Shown here piece after piece: positions 14,695 through 22,779 of a DNA stretch of 35,558 bases. Made by a program: the position numbers and the translations under genes. Position 1 is the stretch's first letter. Every line of letters starts with the position of its first letter. The DNA lies in IMG/VR virus record IMGVR_UViG_3300020200_000081, positions 1 to 35,558 of that record; one strand, written 5' to 3'. The notes below the pieces were generated by a model. That model ran no database searches and had not been told where the DNA came from. It saw only the letters and a program-made list of their open reading frames with translations. Source of the DNA: a virus.

Positions 14695-16596
14695 TTATTT
14701 TTTAATAAACTTATATATTTTTTGTTTCGTGTCTGTAGTTAATCTAACAAAATATAAGCCAGGCTCGAGAGTGTTTGTTTCGATTCTTCTGGTGACGATT
14801 TGATCTTGTGCTACGAATTGTGTTTCTCTACTGTGGATTTTTCCAGATAAATCGAAAATTTCTGAAATTAGATTGCCTGGTGCTGTTTGGAAATAATCTA
14901 CATACATTTCATCAATAACTGGATTTGGATAAATTCTAAATCCGTTGACAAGCTGATCTACAAGATCTCTAGCTCTTCTACCATTAACGATTGTAGCATC
15001 AGTAGGTGAAGGAATAATATTTAAATCTTGTGCTTTTTCACTACCAGCCGCTTTGTTAATGATTTGTATAGGAGCTTCTTCCCAGTTATTGTTTAAGATT
15101 TCAAATTTGAAGTTAAACATTTGTGTAGGATTGGTGATTAGAGAAGGTGCCATTTTTGATTCGTGACCACCCCATAAGATTTCACCTGATTTAGAAGAGA
15201 TAAATGAGTTCCAATAACTAGCTTCTGGACCTACAGATACACCTACAAACTTGAAGATTTGAGGATCATATTTAAGACCAATTTGTGATGCTCCTACTTT
15301 ATTTCCGTGAGTGATAAGTGTAACATTAACATCTACCGTATTATCACCTGAAATAGTAAGTTTTGGAATTCTAAATTGAACTGAATCCTTAATGTTTTGG
15401 TAGATCATACCTTGATCAAGAACATAAGATGTTCCAGAATTTCCAGTATTAAGTCTCTGTATTTGGAAAGATACGTTGTTAAGACCTGTTCCAGTAACAT
15501 CACCAAGAACATATCCAATGTAACTCATAGAACTCATACCATTAAGTAATAGATCAATGAGAGTTGTCCCGATAATTGAACTTTGGAATGTGTTCGGGTT
15601 GGTTATTATTTGATCGTATTCTCCTGGTGTATAATACCTTACGTTGTATTCGTTGGCAACAACTGGTGACCATGTCGTTCTACCAGTAGCTAGACGATTG
15701 AAGATAAGATAAGCATCTGAAACTGAAATAGAACTACTTCTATTTACGTCAGCTTGTTGAAACTCATAAGATTGAGCCGTGTCAGCGTAGATACTCATAT
15801 CAGAAAGACGATAAGCATCAGTGATATTAATAGCTGAGTTATCGGATAAAGTATCTAAGTTTGATACTAATTTTACATCGTAGAAAGAAGTATCGTATGG
15901 TATTTTGATATCAGCAATACCAATGGCATCGGTAGTGAATCTTTGACCTCTTTGATATGTCTGTGCTGACTTTAACTTGAAGTCATAAGCAAAAGGCATT
16001 CCACTCGCTGGTGTGCCATCAACATTCAATACCGAAACCGGTATGGAAATAGTATCCATCTGGAATCTACCACCTAAGTTGTATGTTCCTAGGGTATTAT
16101 CGATACCACTTGTAGTTGTAGCTATATTGTTGTATGTTGGAATGCCCGTCACTCTTAGTGAGTCTACCGATGAAGGGTTGAAACCAACTGCGTGTGGTAG
16201 TAGAACTTCAAACACAGCACCATCTGGCCAATCAAAAACAGCAGATGAACCAGTATAAATAGCAGTTGCGTTAACCCAACCTGGTTGAGAATAATACGAA
16301 CCGTATTTAGTAATGATTGAAGTAGTAGTAGGTCCCCATTTAACAATAGGCTGTTTAAATGAAGATTGTGGATAGAAAAACCTTACCTGAAAACCAGCAT
16401 AGTTCGTTAGGGTTGGATTGTGATAGTGAAGATAAACCTTAGTAGTATCTTGAAGAATGCTACCAAGTGTAAACACAGTGTCAATAATGAAGTGTGGTGA
16501 AGATGAGTTTGGTGAGATCAAAACTTCATTTCTACCGTTTTGGCCGAACGCGTTGAGCGTGATTAGGGCAAAAAGCCCAACAAGAAACTTTTTCAT
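14695..16596 (-). CDS. T9SS-sorted exoprotein with cohesin-like and dockerin-like modules
   Basis: 633 residues. MKKFLVGLFALITLNAFGQN is a signal peptide. Residues about 25-170 are a beta domain. A short beta segment (about 185-240) leads to a dockerin-like pair: INITDAYRLSDMSIY, then DVNRSSSISVSDAYLIFNRL. Residues about 400-545 resemble a cohesin fold (VDVNVTLITHGNKVGASQIG, LKYDPQIFKFVGVSVG, then a closing beta segment). Residues 552-633 are a type A T9SS C-terminal sorting domain: GFRIYPNPVIDEMYVDYF, EIFDLSGKI, LEPGLYFVRL, then a Lys-rich end KQKIYKFIKK. Such domains direct Bacteroidota proteins through the type IX machine to the cell surface. The phage protein would therefore use the host T9SS. 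It is the second gene of the operon, 5 bases after the two-TM gene stop and 15 bases before the next start. Confidence 0.8.
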   Translation of the reverse strand: MKKFLVGLFALITLNAFGQNGRNEVLISPNSSSPHFIIDTVFTLGSILQDTTKVYLHYHNPTLTNYAGFQVRFFYPQSSFKQPIVKWGPTTTSIITKYGSYYSQPGWVNATAIYTGSSAVFDWPDGAVFEVLLPHAVGFNPSSVDSLRVTGIPTYNNIATTTSGIDNTLGTYNLGGRFQMDTISIPVSVLNVDGTPASGMPFAYDFKLKSAQTYQRGQRFTTDAIGIADIKIPYDTSFYDVKLVSNLDTLSDNSAINITDAYRLSDMSIYADTAQSYEFQQADVNRSSSISVSDAYLIFNRLATGRTTWSPVVANEYNVRYYTPGEYDQIITNPNTFQSSIIGTTLIDLLLNGMSSMSYIGYVLGDVTGTGLNNVSFQIQRLNTGNSGTSYVLDQGMIYQNIKDSVQFRIPKLTISGDNTVDVNVTLITHGNKVGASQIGLKYDPQIFKFVGVSVGPEASYWNSFISSKSGEILWGGHESKMAPSLITNPTQMFNFKFEILNNNWEEAPIQIINKAAGSEKAQDLNIIPSPTDATIVNGRRARDLVDQLVNGFRIYPNPVIDEMYVDYFQTAPGNLISEIFDLSGKIHSRETQFVAQDQIVTRRIETNTLEPGLYFVRLTTDTKQKIYKFIKK

Positions 16597-16601
16597 GGCT
16601 A

Positions 16602-16952
16602 TTATTCTTCTGTATTTCCAGATGAGAGAGACACTCCGTCTTCTTCATCCATCTTTTGAACGAGCATTTTATCTCTGTCTTCGTTTGAGAACCAGAAATC
16701 AATTACTTTGTTCAAATTACCAACAAAAGCACCTAGAAGGATAAGTAAAAGTTCTTTCCAGGCTTCGGCAATTGTAGCTTTGAATAGTACGGCCATGACT
16801 ATACCAAAGATTATAAAGAAAAATGTTGATAGAATAATCAGTGTAATCTTCCATCTATTAGACTGCATAGTTTGCAGCATGAAAGTGAACCGTTCGTCCG
16901 GCTCAACTTTTTGGTACTCTGTGTTGTAGAGTAGTTTTGTAAGTAGTCCCAT
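16602..16952 (-). CDS. Two-TM membrane protein, holin candidate
   Basis: 116 residues with two hydrophobic segments: ITLIILSTFFFIIFGIVMAV (about 36-58) and WKELLLILLGAFVGNLNKVI (about 68-90), then FWFSNEDRDK and an acidic tail. The second segment plus the FWF end resembles the holin-like pattern common in phages (LL-GA-G--NKVIDFWF). It is the first gene of the envelope operon, with a TATATA element 17 bases upstream. It might be the holin for the endolysin at 6858-7709, or an accessory of the secretion cassette. No charge or dual-start signature settles this. Confidence 0.5.
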   Translation of the reverse strand: MGLLTKLLYNTEYQKVEPDERFTFMLQTMQSNRWKITLIILSTFFFIIFGIVMAVLFKATIAEAWKELLLILLGAFVGNLNKVIDFWFSNEDRDKMLVQKMDEEDGVSLSSGNTEE

Positions 16953-16968
16953 AACTTATTTTTTTATT

Positions 16969-16980
16969 TCTATATATTAA
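16969..16980 (-). promoter_or_regulatory. Promoter-like element for the six-gene envelope operon
   Basis: The minus strand reads TTTTAATATATAGAAAT, 17 bases before the start at 16952. The same AATATATAG core precedes genes at 20691, 27588 and 29645. No other such element is obvious until 10591, so six genes probably share it. Confidence 0.45.
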
Positions 16981-17017
16981 AACAAAAAAACGAGTTTTTA
17001 ACAAAAAGATAGGTTTT

Positions 17018-17572
17018 TTACTTGAAATTGTCTATTTGTATTCTAAGATCTGATAGTTTTTTCTTAGAATCTGTAATTAGTTTTTGATGTTTAGTCTCTT
17101 CTTCAGATATTTTTCTCTTAAGAAGATTTATTTCACCCTCTTTGGTGGATAGTTGAGTATTCAGAAGTTTTGATTGTTCTTCGAGTTCTTTAGAAAGTTC
17201 AGGTTGTGATTTTTCAATTTGTGCTTTTTCTTGACCTTCTTTTTGAGTTTTTACCTTGAAATTTTCTAGATCTTTGACTTTTCTTTTTAGATCCAAAATA
17301 GATGAATAGCTAGAAAAAAGAGGATTTATATAGGATATCTCTTGCTGCTGGGTATCTTGAATAAACTTACCAAGTTTCAGACGGTTGACTAAATCTGTCT
17401 TATCTAGATAGGTATTATAGATAGTTTCTAATCCCGGTCTTTGAGTATCGTACTGCTTTATCTGGTCTTCTAAGGTATTATAGTGGTTTTTTTTATCTAC
17501 TAGAGAAACATTTTCACCAGGTTCTATACTATATTTTTCTAGGAATAATCTAAAAGTTTTTAAAATTTTCAT
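17018..17572 (-). CDS. Coiled-coil protein, function unknown
   Basis: 184 residues. The first half is charged and helical (MKILKTFRLFLEKYSIEPGE...). Residues about 93-184 form a long heptad-bearing coiled coil rich in Glu, Lys and Gln (LKRKVKDLENFKVKTQKEGQ ... LLKRKISEEETKHQKL). No membrane segment. The start overlaps the stop of the 1040-residue gene by 4 bases (ATGA), so the two products probably work together. The family is not recognised. Confidence 0.6.
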   Translation of the reverse strand: MKILKTFRLFLEKYSIEPGENVSLVDKKNHYNTLEDQIKQYDTQRPGLETIYNTYLDKTDLVNRLKLGKFIQDTQQQEISYINPLFSSYSSILDLKRKVKDLENFKVKTQKEGQEKAQIEKSQPELSKELEEQSKLLNTQLSTKEGEINLLKRKISEEETKHQKLITDSKKKLSDLRIQIDNFK

Positions 17573-20500
17573 TTTCTTAACTCTATTAATCTGGGATCGT
17601 TGACCGGACTAGTTTGTAATATAGATTTCATATAATCCATAAATTTAGGTGAGCCTGAAACTGAGGAAACTTGTCTTTCAAATATGGTATCATAGGCTAG
17701 TCTGTCGTCAGTTATTACCGGACTTTCATACTTATCTATATTTTTGCTATTATCTCTCAGTCTGGCTGACTTTAGAGTGACCGGCCCAGACTTTGGTGGT
17801 TTTTCTCCACCCGGATTTTTTCTACTTGTGTGAGTATCACTAGACAGTGTCACTTTTTGAAAATCTATTGTAGTAATTGGATCTTGGTTGTATTTTACAT
17901 AAAAAAGACATAATTTATTATCATCTTTCAAAAAATAATATCCATAATAAAGAGTCGGATTAGGATTCAAAGTATCTGTTAAATCGCAATATCTATTGCA
18001 CGGAGTTATTTTTTTACTGTAGATTTCATTTGCAACTAGAGGTGTTTTGAAAGTGATTTTGACAGGATAAAAATTCAATTCCGATGTGCCTAATGTAGTC
18101 CTTATTTTTTTCACCTTTACAGTATCTAACTCACTTAAAAAAACTAATGTTGGATTCGGATTTATGTTAACCAGACTAGATGGATTTGATGCATCTTCAA
18201 CCTTAGTGAAATCTACTGTATCTCTTTGTATGGAGAAAGCCCAATGACCGGAAAGTTTTGGTGAAGTTATAGTTTGATTCTGAAATTGAAGTGTTTTGAG
18301 AGCAGTATCATCATTTTCACTGTTTGATGCTGCGTTTCCTGGTTTATCTGGATTTTTGAGTTCCTCTAGACCGAAATACCTTCTTTTTACATTACTTATT
18401 AGTAAAAGTCCATCACCACATTTATTGGGTGTGATGAGGTCTTCTAATAACATGAAAATCGCTGGCCCCATCTGTCTTTCTTTAGTTTGTGCATTTTCAT
18501 TAACTATTTTATATCGCATAGATTCGTTTGGTTCATTGAACTTATCCTCACTACCCGGATAACTAAAGTTAATATTAGCAAATATTTTTCTAAGTTCTTG
18601 ATCTTCTAATAACTCACGCATAGCTTTTTGGAATTTCTCATAAACTTTTCTCTGCGCCCAAGGACCAAAATTTGGGATAATAGAAGTCCCACCAGCATCT
18701 AGAGGTGTACTAGTAGCGCTCCTTTGAGGGTTATCACCTGTTCCTAACTTTTGGTATTGTTTGAAAGTCTTCATAGAGACCCTACCACCTGGTCGCCCTG
18801 ATGGGATATACTCAGTTGCAAAAAGTTCATAAGCTGTTGTCAGTAAGTTTAATAGTCTAATGATAGCATCTGAAGCTTTTTTTCTGGTAAGTGTAAATTT
18901 ACCAGAGCTCAATTCAGATTCTAACTTTTTGAATTCTACTAGATCATCACGAGTCAATTCATATTTAGAAATATCGTTTCTTCCACCGAAGAAACCAGAA
19001 TAAACCTCCTCTTTCACAGATTCATTATCTTTATCTTTCTTGGGTATACTTCCATGAATAAATAAGTCATTATATAGTTTACCTACACTATCTGTATCAG
19101 AACCCTTCTCAACACCATCATCACCATCATCGCCACCATCATCGCCACCATCATCGCCACCATCATCGCCACCATCACCACCACTATCATCATCAACAGG
19201 CACAATATCATCTGTGCCTCCAGTATCTACCTTCTTGACTGGACCTTCTATCCATTCACCCTCACTACCAGTCATCTTAGGCCCTTCAACTAGACCAGTC
19301 ATAAGTTGATTCTTCATATTATATAGGAAAGAAAAGAATTTTTTCAATAATCCATAAATTTCTCCATGTTCTTTTTCATCAAATTTATTTGATCTTTTTA
19401 ATCCAATGAGATAACTCAATATTGATTGAAAATAGGTTATTAAAACCGATAAATCAGAAATAAAAATTCTTCTCTCTTGATAAATTTTATTTAGTTGTGA
19501 TTGGCTAGCAACTGTTTCATTGATACCCATTTTTCCTATCTTTTCATAGAAATCTTCACCACCCTTGAACTGTATACCATAAAGTGATTTAATAAAAGTA
19601 CTTAAAAAAATTCTCAATGATTTAGGATCTGAAACAAATAGCTCATCGATCCAATTTTGACTTGCTGACCACTTAGAAAAAATTTGGCTTTTAATTCCAG
19701 AACCAACTAGTTGTGATAGATTTGCGTCACTTGGTTTATACTTACCCAAAAATGCCATAATATTTTTTAACATTCTCAATATGTTATCTAAATTCGTCAC
19801 TGCATCGGTAAGTAATTCAGGTTTTAGTTCACTCGGTTTGGTTAAGGTCATAGAGTCATTTTTTTCTTGTTCACCTCTTTTATTGACCACTTTTGCTAGT
19901 GATCCTGAATTATTACTATCTGCAAATTCAAGAATTAATTTTCTTTTCGCTTCGAAGTCGGAAAACTTTTTAAATATTTTTGATTCATTTTTTACCGAGA
20001 TCTCATCTCTTAGTGCTGCGTCTGTATCTCTTATAACATCTTTACCCTTCCATTTTTGTTTACGATTAATAGATCTACCACCTATAGGTGTACCACTATT
20101 GCATTTTTTCCATCTGAGCCTTCTTAATTCAACAGCAAAATCTGAGTGAATGTTACGTAACTCATCGAGTTCTTGTCTAGTAAGAACATTTTTTAGGTCC
20201 TGGTCTCCATCCCTTGCACTAGTTAGATTATCTAGTTCTTGAAAAAAGTCATGCAAAAGTCCACTAGACAACTCTTTTGAGCTCTGAGAAAAGTCTGGAG
20301 TAGCGATATCACTAGCATCAGTACCTATAAGATTTGAAATTTTAGTACCAGAGCCACCAGGGCCACCACAATCAACAGAACTTCTAAAAGCAGGAAACTC
20401 TGTTGTAAGTGACATATTTCTAATACCAGACACAAAATTCTTAATGCGATAACGATAAAGTTTGACTCTCAAATCTTTATCAAGACTTTCTTTTAAGATT

Positions 20501-20691
20501 TCATAGATGGTCGCTTTGATTTGTGTATTGACACCCTCTATTTGAACAGCGTCGTAATTGAGTTTAAGTACTCTAATAGTCGAGTTGATAAGTCGACCGA
20601 ACAAAGATCCACCCCAAGTGACTTCGTTTTGAAAGACTTCGTTTATTTTATTTTGATCTAAAAAAACATCTCTTTTAAGAATATATCGCAT
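17569..20691 (-). CDS. Large protein with acidic Asp/Gly tract, function unknown
   Basis: 1040 residues, no signal peptide and no membrane segment. The N-terminal 450 residues are mostly helical and charged (MRYILKRDVFLDQNKINEVF ... VTWGGSLFGRLINSTIRVLK). A strongly acidic GGDDGGDD tract occurs at about 505-530, then a second helical block and a beta-rich end (about 800-1000) with DTVKVKKIRTTLGTSELNFY and CDLTDTLNPNPTLYYGYYF. I do not recognise the family. Its size and the coiled-coil partner make a virion or injected protein plausible, but nothing proves it. A TATATA element lies 18-29 bases upstream of the start. Confidence 0.6.
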   Translation of the reverse strand: MRYILKRDVFLDQNKINEVFQNEVTWGGSLFGRLINSTIRVLKLNYDAVQIEGVNTQIKATIYEILKESLDKDLRVKLYRYRIKNFVSGIRNMSLTTEFPAFRSSVDCGGPGGSGTKISNLIGTDASDIATPDFSQSSKELSSGLLHDFFQELDNLTSARDGDQDLKNVLTRQELDELRNIHSDFAVELRRLRWKKCNSGTPIGGRSINRKQKWKGKDVIRDTDAALRDEISVKNESKIFKKFSDFEAKRKLILEFADSNNSGSLAKVVNKRGEQEKNDSMTLTKPSELKPELLTDAVTNLDNILRMLKNIMAFLGKYKPSDANLSQLVGSGIKSQIFSKWSASQNWIDELFVSDPKSLRIFLSTFIKSLYGIQFKGGEDFYEKIGKMGINETVASQSQLNKIYQERRIFISDLSVLITYFQSILSYLIGLKRSNKFDEKEHGEIYGLLKKFFSFLYNMKNQLMTGLVEGPKMTGSEGEWIEGPVKKVDTGGTDDIVPVDDDSGGDGGDDGGDDGGDDGGDDGDDGVEKGSDTDSVGKLYNDLFIHGSIPKKDKDNESVKEEVYSGFFGGRNDISKYELTRDDLVEFKKLESELSSGKFTLTRKKASDAIIRLLNLLTTAYELFATEYIPSGRPGGRVSMKTFKQYQKLGTGDNPQRSATSTPLDAGGTSIIPNFGPWAQRKVYEKFQKAMRELLEDQELRKIFANINFSYPGSEDKFNEPNESMRYKIVNENAQTKERQMGPAIFMLLEDLITPNKCGDGLLLISNVKRRYFGLEELKNPDKPGNAASNSENDDTALKTLQFQNQTITSPKLSGHWAFSIQRDTVDFTKVEDASNPSSLVNINPNPTLVFLSELDTVKVKKIRTTLGTSELNFYPVKITFKTPLVANEIYSKKITPCNRYCDLTDTLNPNPTLYYGYYFLKDDNKLCLFYVKYNQDPITTIDFQKVTLSSDTHTSRKNPGGEKPPKSGPVTLKSARLRDNSKNIDKYESPVITDDRLAYDTIFERQVSSVSGSPKFMDYMKSILQTSPVNDPRLIELRK
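19114..19195 (-). repeat. 12-nt tandem repeat encoding Gly-Asp tract
   Basis: Units of ccatcatcgcca (about five near-perfect copies) encode GGDD repeats inside the 1040-residue gene, flanked by degenerate copies. Confidence 0.8.
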
Positions 20692-20708
20692 AGTAATATT
20701 AAATTTAT

Positions 20709-20720
20709 TCTATATATTTA
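20709..20720 (-). promoter_or_regulatory. Promoter-like element before the 1040-residue gene
   Basis: The minus strand reads AATAAATATATAGAAT, about 18-29 bases before the start at 20691; its upstream edge touches the stop codon of the preceding gene (20718). Confidence 0.4.
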
Positions 20721-21155
20721 TTTTAACATTTCGTTTTTTAGAGCAAACTCATAAATATCTAAAAAATTAACTTCTTTTAGAAACCCACTCCTTACATCCG
20801 ATAGTGTTTTTGCTCTTTTTGATATTTTAAGTATTTTATCAGACCATTTTTCTGAGAATTTAGATGAAAATTTCCCCCAGTTACCTCGATAATGTTCTGG
20901 TTGTCTCCACTCTTTATGACCACCAGTAAGCCAATAAAGTGATTTTACGGGATTTATATTTCTATCAAAAACTATTTTTGTAGACCAAATAGAATCATCT
21001 TTTCTTATCTTTGACATCATTATAGCTACTGCTTCACAAAAATCAATTGTGATTTCATTTCCAATTTCAAAGAAAAATTGACCATTAGCCTCTTTTTCAA
21101 TAAGAACTACTCTATTAGTTCTTAGGTTTTCGTTGCTCTCTAAATTCTTTTTCAT
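20718..21155 (-). CDS. Soluble protein of unknown function
   Basis: 145 residues, no signal or membrane segment. It contains VVLIEKEANGQFFFEIGNEI, a central DDSIWSTKIVFDRNINPVKS stretch, then aromatic residues (YWLTGGHKEWRQPEHYRGNW) and a basic helical C-terminus (KILKISKRAKTL). I do not recognise it. It has no obvious TATATA element and probably shares a transcript with the upstream MORN-like gene (27-base gap). Confidence 0.5.
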   Translation of the reverse strand: MKKNLESNENLRTNRVVLIEKEANGQFFFEIGNEITIDFCEAVAIMMSKIRKDDSIWSTKIVFDRNINPVKSLYWLTGGHKEWRQPEHYRGNWGKFSSKFSEKWSDKILKISKRAKTLSDVRSGFLKEVNFLDIYEFALKNEMLK

Positions 21156-21182
21156 ATCCGTAAATTATTTTTTTTTAAGTGT

Positions 21183-21467
21183 TTATTCTCGAACACCACT
21201 TATGAACTTGCCATAAAATTGGCCTCCTTCGATAATACCGTTATGAAAAGTTCCCCAGAACTTTCCGCCTTTCAAAATACCATAATACCAGTCACCTGAA
21301 TAGAAAAATCCATCCCACCATATAAGTGTCCTCTTTTTTATTTCTATTTTGGCCATCTCTATCTCAGAGTCTATAAGCCAGTGAAAACCTTCAGATTTCA
21401 GGATTTCATCAATACGATCCTGATCAGTTATTATCGAAGTAGCGAATTTTAATTGTGAGTACCTCAT
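21183..21467 (-). CDS. Small MORN-like repeat protein
   Basis: 94 residues. The N-terminal half is helical. From about residue 50 the sequence is a row of aromatic/Gly beta-hairpin-like units: WWDGFFYSGDWYYGILKGGK, then FWGTFHNGIIEGGQFYGKF, ending ISGVRE. The pattern x-G-x-F-x-x-G-x-W/F resembles MORN or related repeats that bind surfaces or other proteins. The start ATG at 21467 lies close to a TATATATA element shared with the divergent gene at 21513. Function unknown. Confidence 0.55.
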   Translation of the reverse strand: MRYSQLKFATSIITDQDRIDEILKSEGFHWLIDSEIEMAKIEIKKRTLIWWDGFFYSGDWYYGILKGGKFWGTFHNGIIEGGQFYGKFISGVRE

Positions 21468-21482
21468 AGATCAGATACTCTA

Positions 21483-21503
21483 TATATAAAAAATAATATA
21501 TAA
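21483..21503. promoter_or_regulatory. Divergent promoter region (two TATATA elements)
   Basis: CTATATATAAAAAATAATATATAAC holds two TATATA cores between divergent starts at 21467 (minus) and 21513 (plus), so each gene may use one. Confidence 0.4.
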
Positions 21504-21512
21504 CTTCAAGAT

Positions 21513-22352
21513 ATGAAATCACACTTTTTCGATATAGATTGTTTATTGAAGGTTAATCAAAAAGCCTGGATCGTTGATAAGCTCAATCCAAATAAGCCTA
21601 TCATGAAAATTTCACCAGAAGACTTCAATTTATTTGAATCTGGTATCTACCAAAAACTCGGTCATAAAATTGATTTTAATGGAAAAAGGTTTTATTTAGA
21701 CACCGATACCTACAACCGTCTTCGTGTAAAGATAAAAAAATCAGGTGTTAATCTAGGAAACTTAGGTATTTCACTCCAAGAGTTCTTGAATCCTGATATT
21801 ATTGGTGGGCTTGATTATAAAATAAACTATCAAATATTAGAACCTCTAAAAAACTCAGAAGATGATATCTATATTATACTCTCGAAACAAACTAGATCGT
21901 CCTATACAAAAATGCTTGAAAAACTTCAAGATGCCTTTAGAGAGTTTGGTGTAAATGTAAAAAGATATTATTTTGTTACAGAAACTTTTTATTCTCAAAA
22001 AAGAGATGAAGTTAAATACGCTAAACTAAAAATATTAGCCCAGCACCTGACCGGTTACAAAATTGAAGAGAATAAATTTATTGATAAAGAAGTAGAAGAA
22101 TATCGCCAAGTAAATTATTGGGATAACTCTATAGAAACACCAAAATATAGAGGGTATATCAACGATATTATTCGATATTGTTTGAAAAACTCAACGCCAG
22201 CTATACAGGAAGTTATCAAAGAAAATCTCATTCAACTACCTTGTAAGTTTATAACACATCAGGTATTTGATAACGGTGTAAATCCAGTAGAAACCCAAGA
22301 GGGGCAGGTTGTTCTACAAAAGTTTATTAAAACTTTCGAGTCTTTTAAATAA
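21513..22352 (+). CDS. HAD-like hydrolase domain protein
   Basis: 279 residues. MKSHFFDIDCLLK has the D-x-D (Asp7, Asp9) of HAD motif I. It is followed by WIVDKLNPNKPIMKISPEDF and LFESGIYQKLGHKIDFNGKR, a layout I associate with a phage HAD-like family. A hydrophobic strand ending in Ser (DDIYIILSKQTRSS) fits motif II, Lys residues in EVKYAKLKILAQHL fit motif III, and VNYWDNS fits motif IV. HAD enzymes remove phosphate from nucleotides or nucleic acid ends; the substrate here is unknown. The gene ends convergently with the GNAT-like gene, overlapping by 8 bases. Confidence 0.5.
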   Translation: MKSHFFDIDCLLKVNQKAWIVDKLNPNKPIMKISPEDFNLFESGIYQKLGHKIDFNGKRFYLDTDTYNRLRVKIKKSGVNLGNLGISLQEFLNPDIIGGLDYKINYQILEPLKNSEDDIYIILSKQTRSSYTKMLEKLQDAFREFGVNVKRYYFVTETFYSQKRDEVKYAKLKILAQHLTGYKIEENKFIDKEVEEYRQVNYWDNSIETPKYRGYINDIIRYCLKNSTPAIQEVIKENLIQLPCKFITHQVFDNGVNPVETQEGQVVLQKFIKTFESFK

Positions 22353-22779
22353 TTTTCTCAAAATCTAAAAAAGGTACATCTGTTTGTCTTGACATTTTCC
22401 TAAGATAGGGTCTTATCTTTTTCCAACCTGTTTGTGAATATCCACTAACCAACAGAGTTATCTCCTTTTTCCCAGCCCAATTTAGAATTTCATCTATTAT
22501 GGTCTTTGCAAAGCCTCTACCTTCAAAACCTAGACGAGTAGATATAAAACTTATCTTCCAAGGGTTTTGATATCTAAAAGAAGCTATTTTTTGTGAAAAA
22601 TCATAATCTTTAGCAAGATGGGCCACACAAACAGGTGTAGAATTCATTTCGATTACAAAAAAAATTACCGAATTTTCTGGATATAAATATTTATCAATAG
22701 AAGTGAAAAACTTAAACTGTCCTGAAAAGCAGTTCCGACTCCAAAAATAATCAGATGCCTCTAAAGAGCCTAGAATCAT
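22345..22779 (-). CDS. GNAT-like acetyltransferase
   Basis: 144 residues. The central VIFFVIEMNSTPVCVAHLAK strand pair, the STRLGFEGRGFAKTIIDEIL segment (acetyl-CoA binding pattern R-x-x-G-x-G/A followed by a helix) and ITLLVSGYSQTGWKKIRPYL fit the GNAT fold. The Q/R-x-x-G-x-G/A loop is present as G-F-E-G-R-G-F-A. It starts inside the stop region of the upstream gene (22776-22779, ATGA), so both are co-translated. Substrate unknown; possible targets are small molecules or protein N-termini. Confidence 0.5.
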   Translation of the reverse strand: MILGSLEASDYFWSRNCFSGQFKFFTSIDKYLYPENSVIFFVIEMNSTPVCVAHLAKDYDFSQKIASFRYQNPWKISFISTRLGFEGRGFAKTIIDEILNWAGKKEITLLVSGYSQTGWKKIRPYLRKMSRQTDVPFLDFEKII

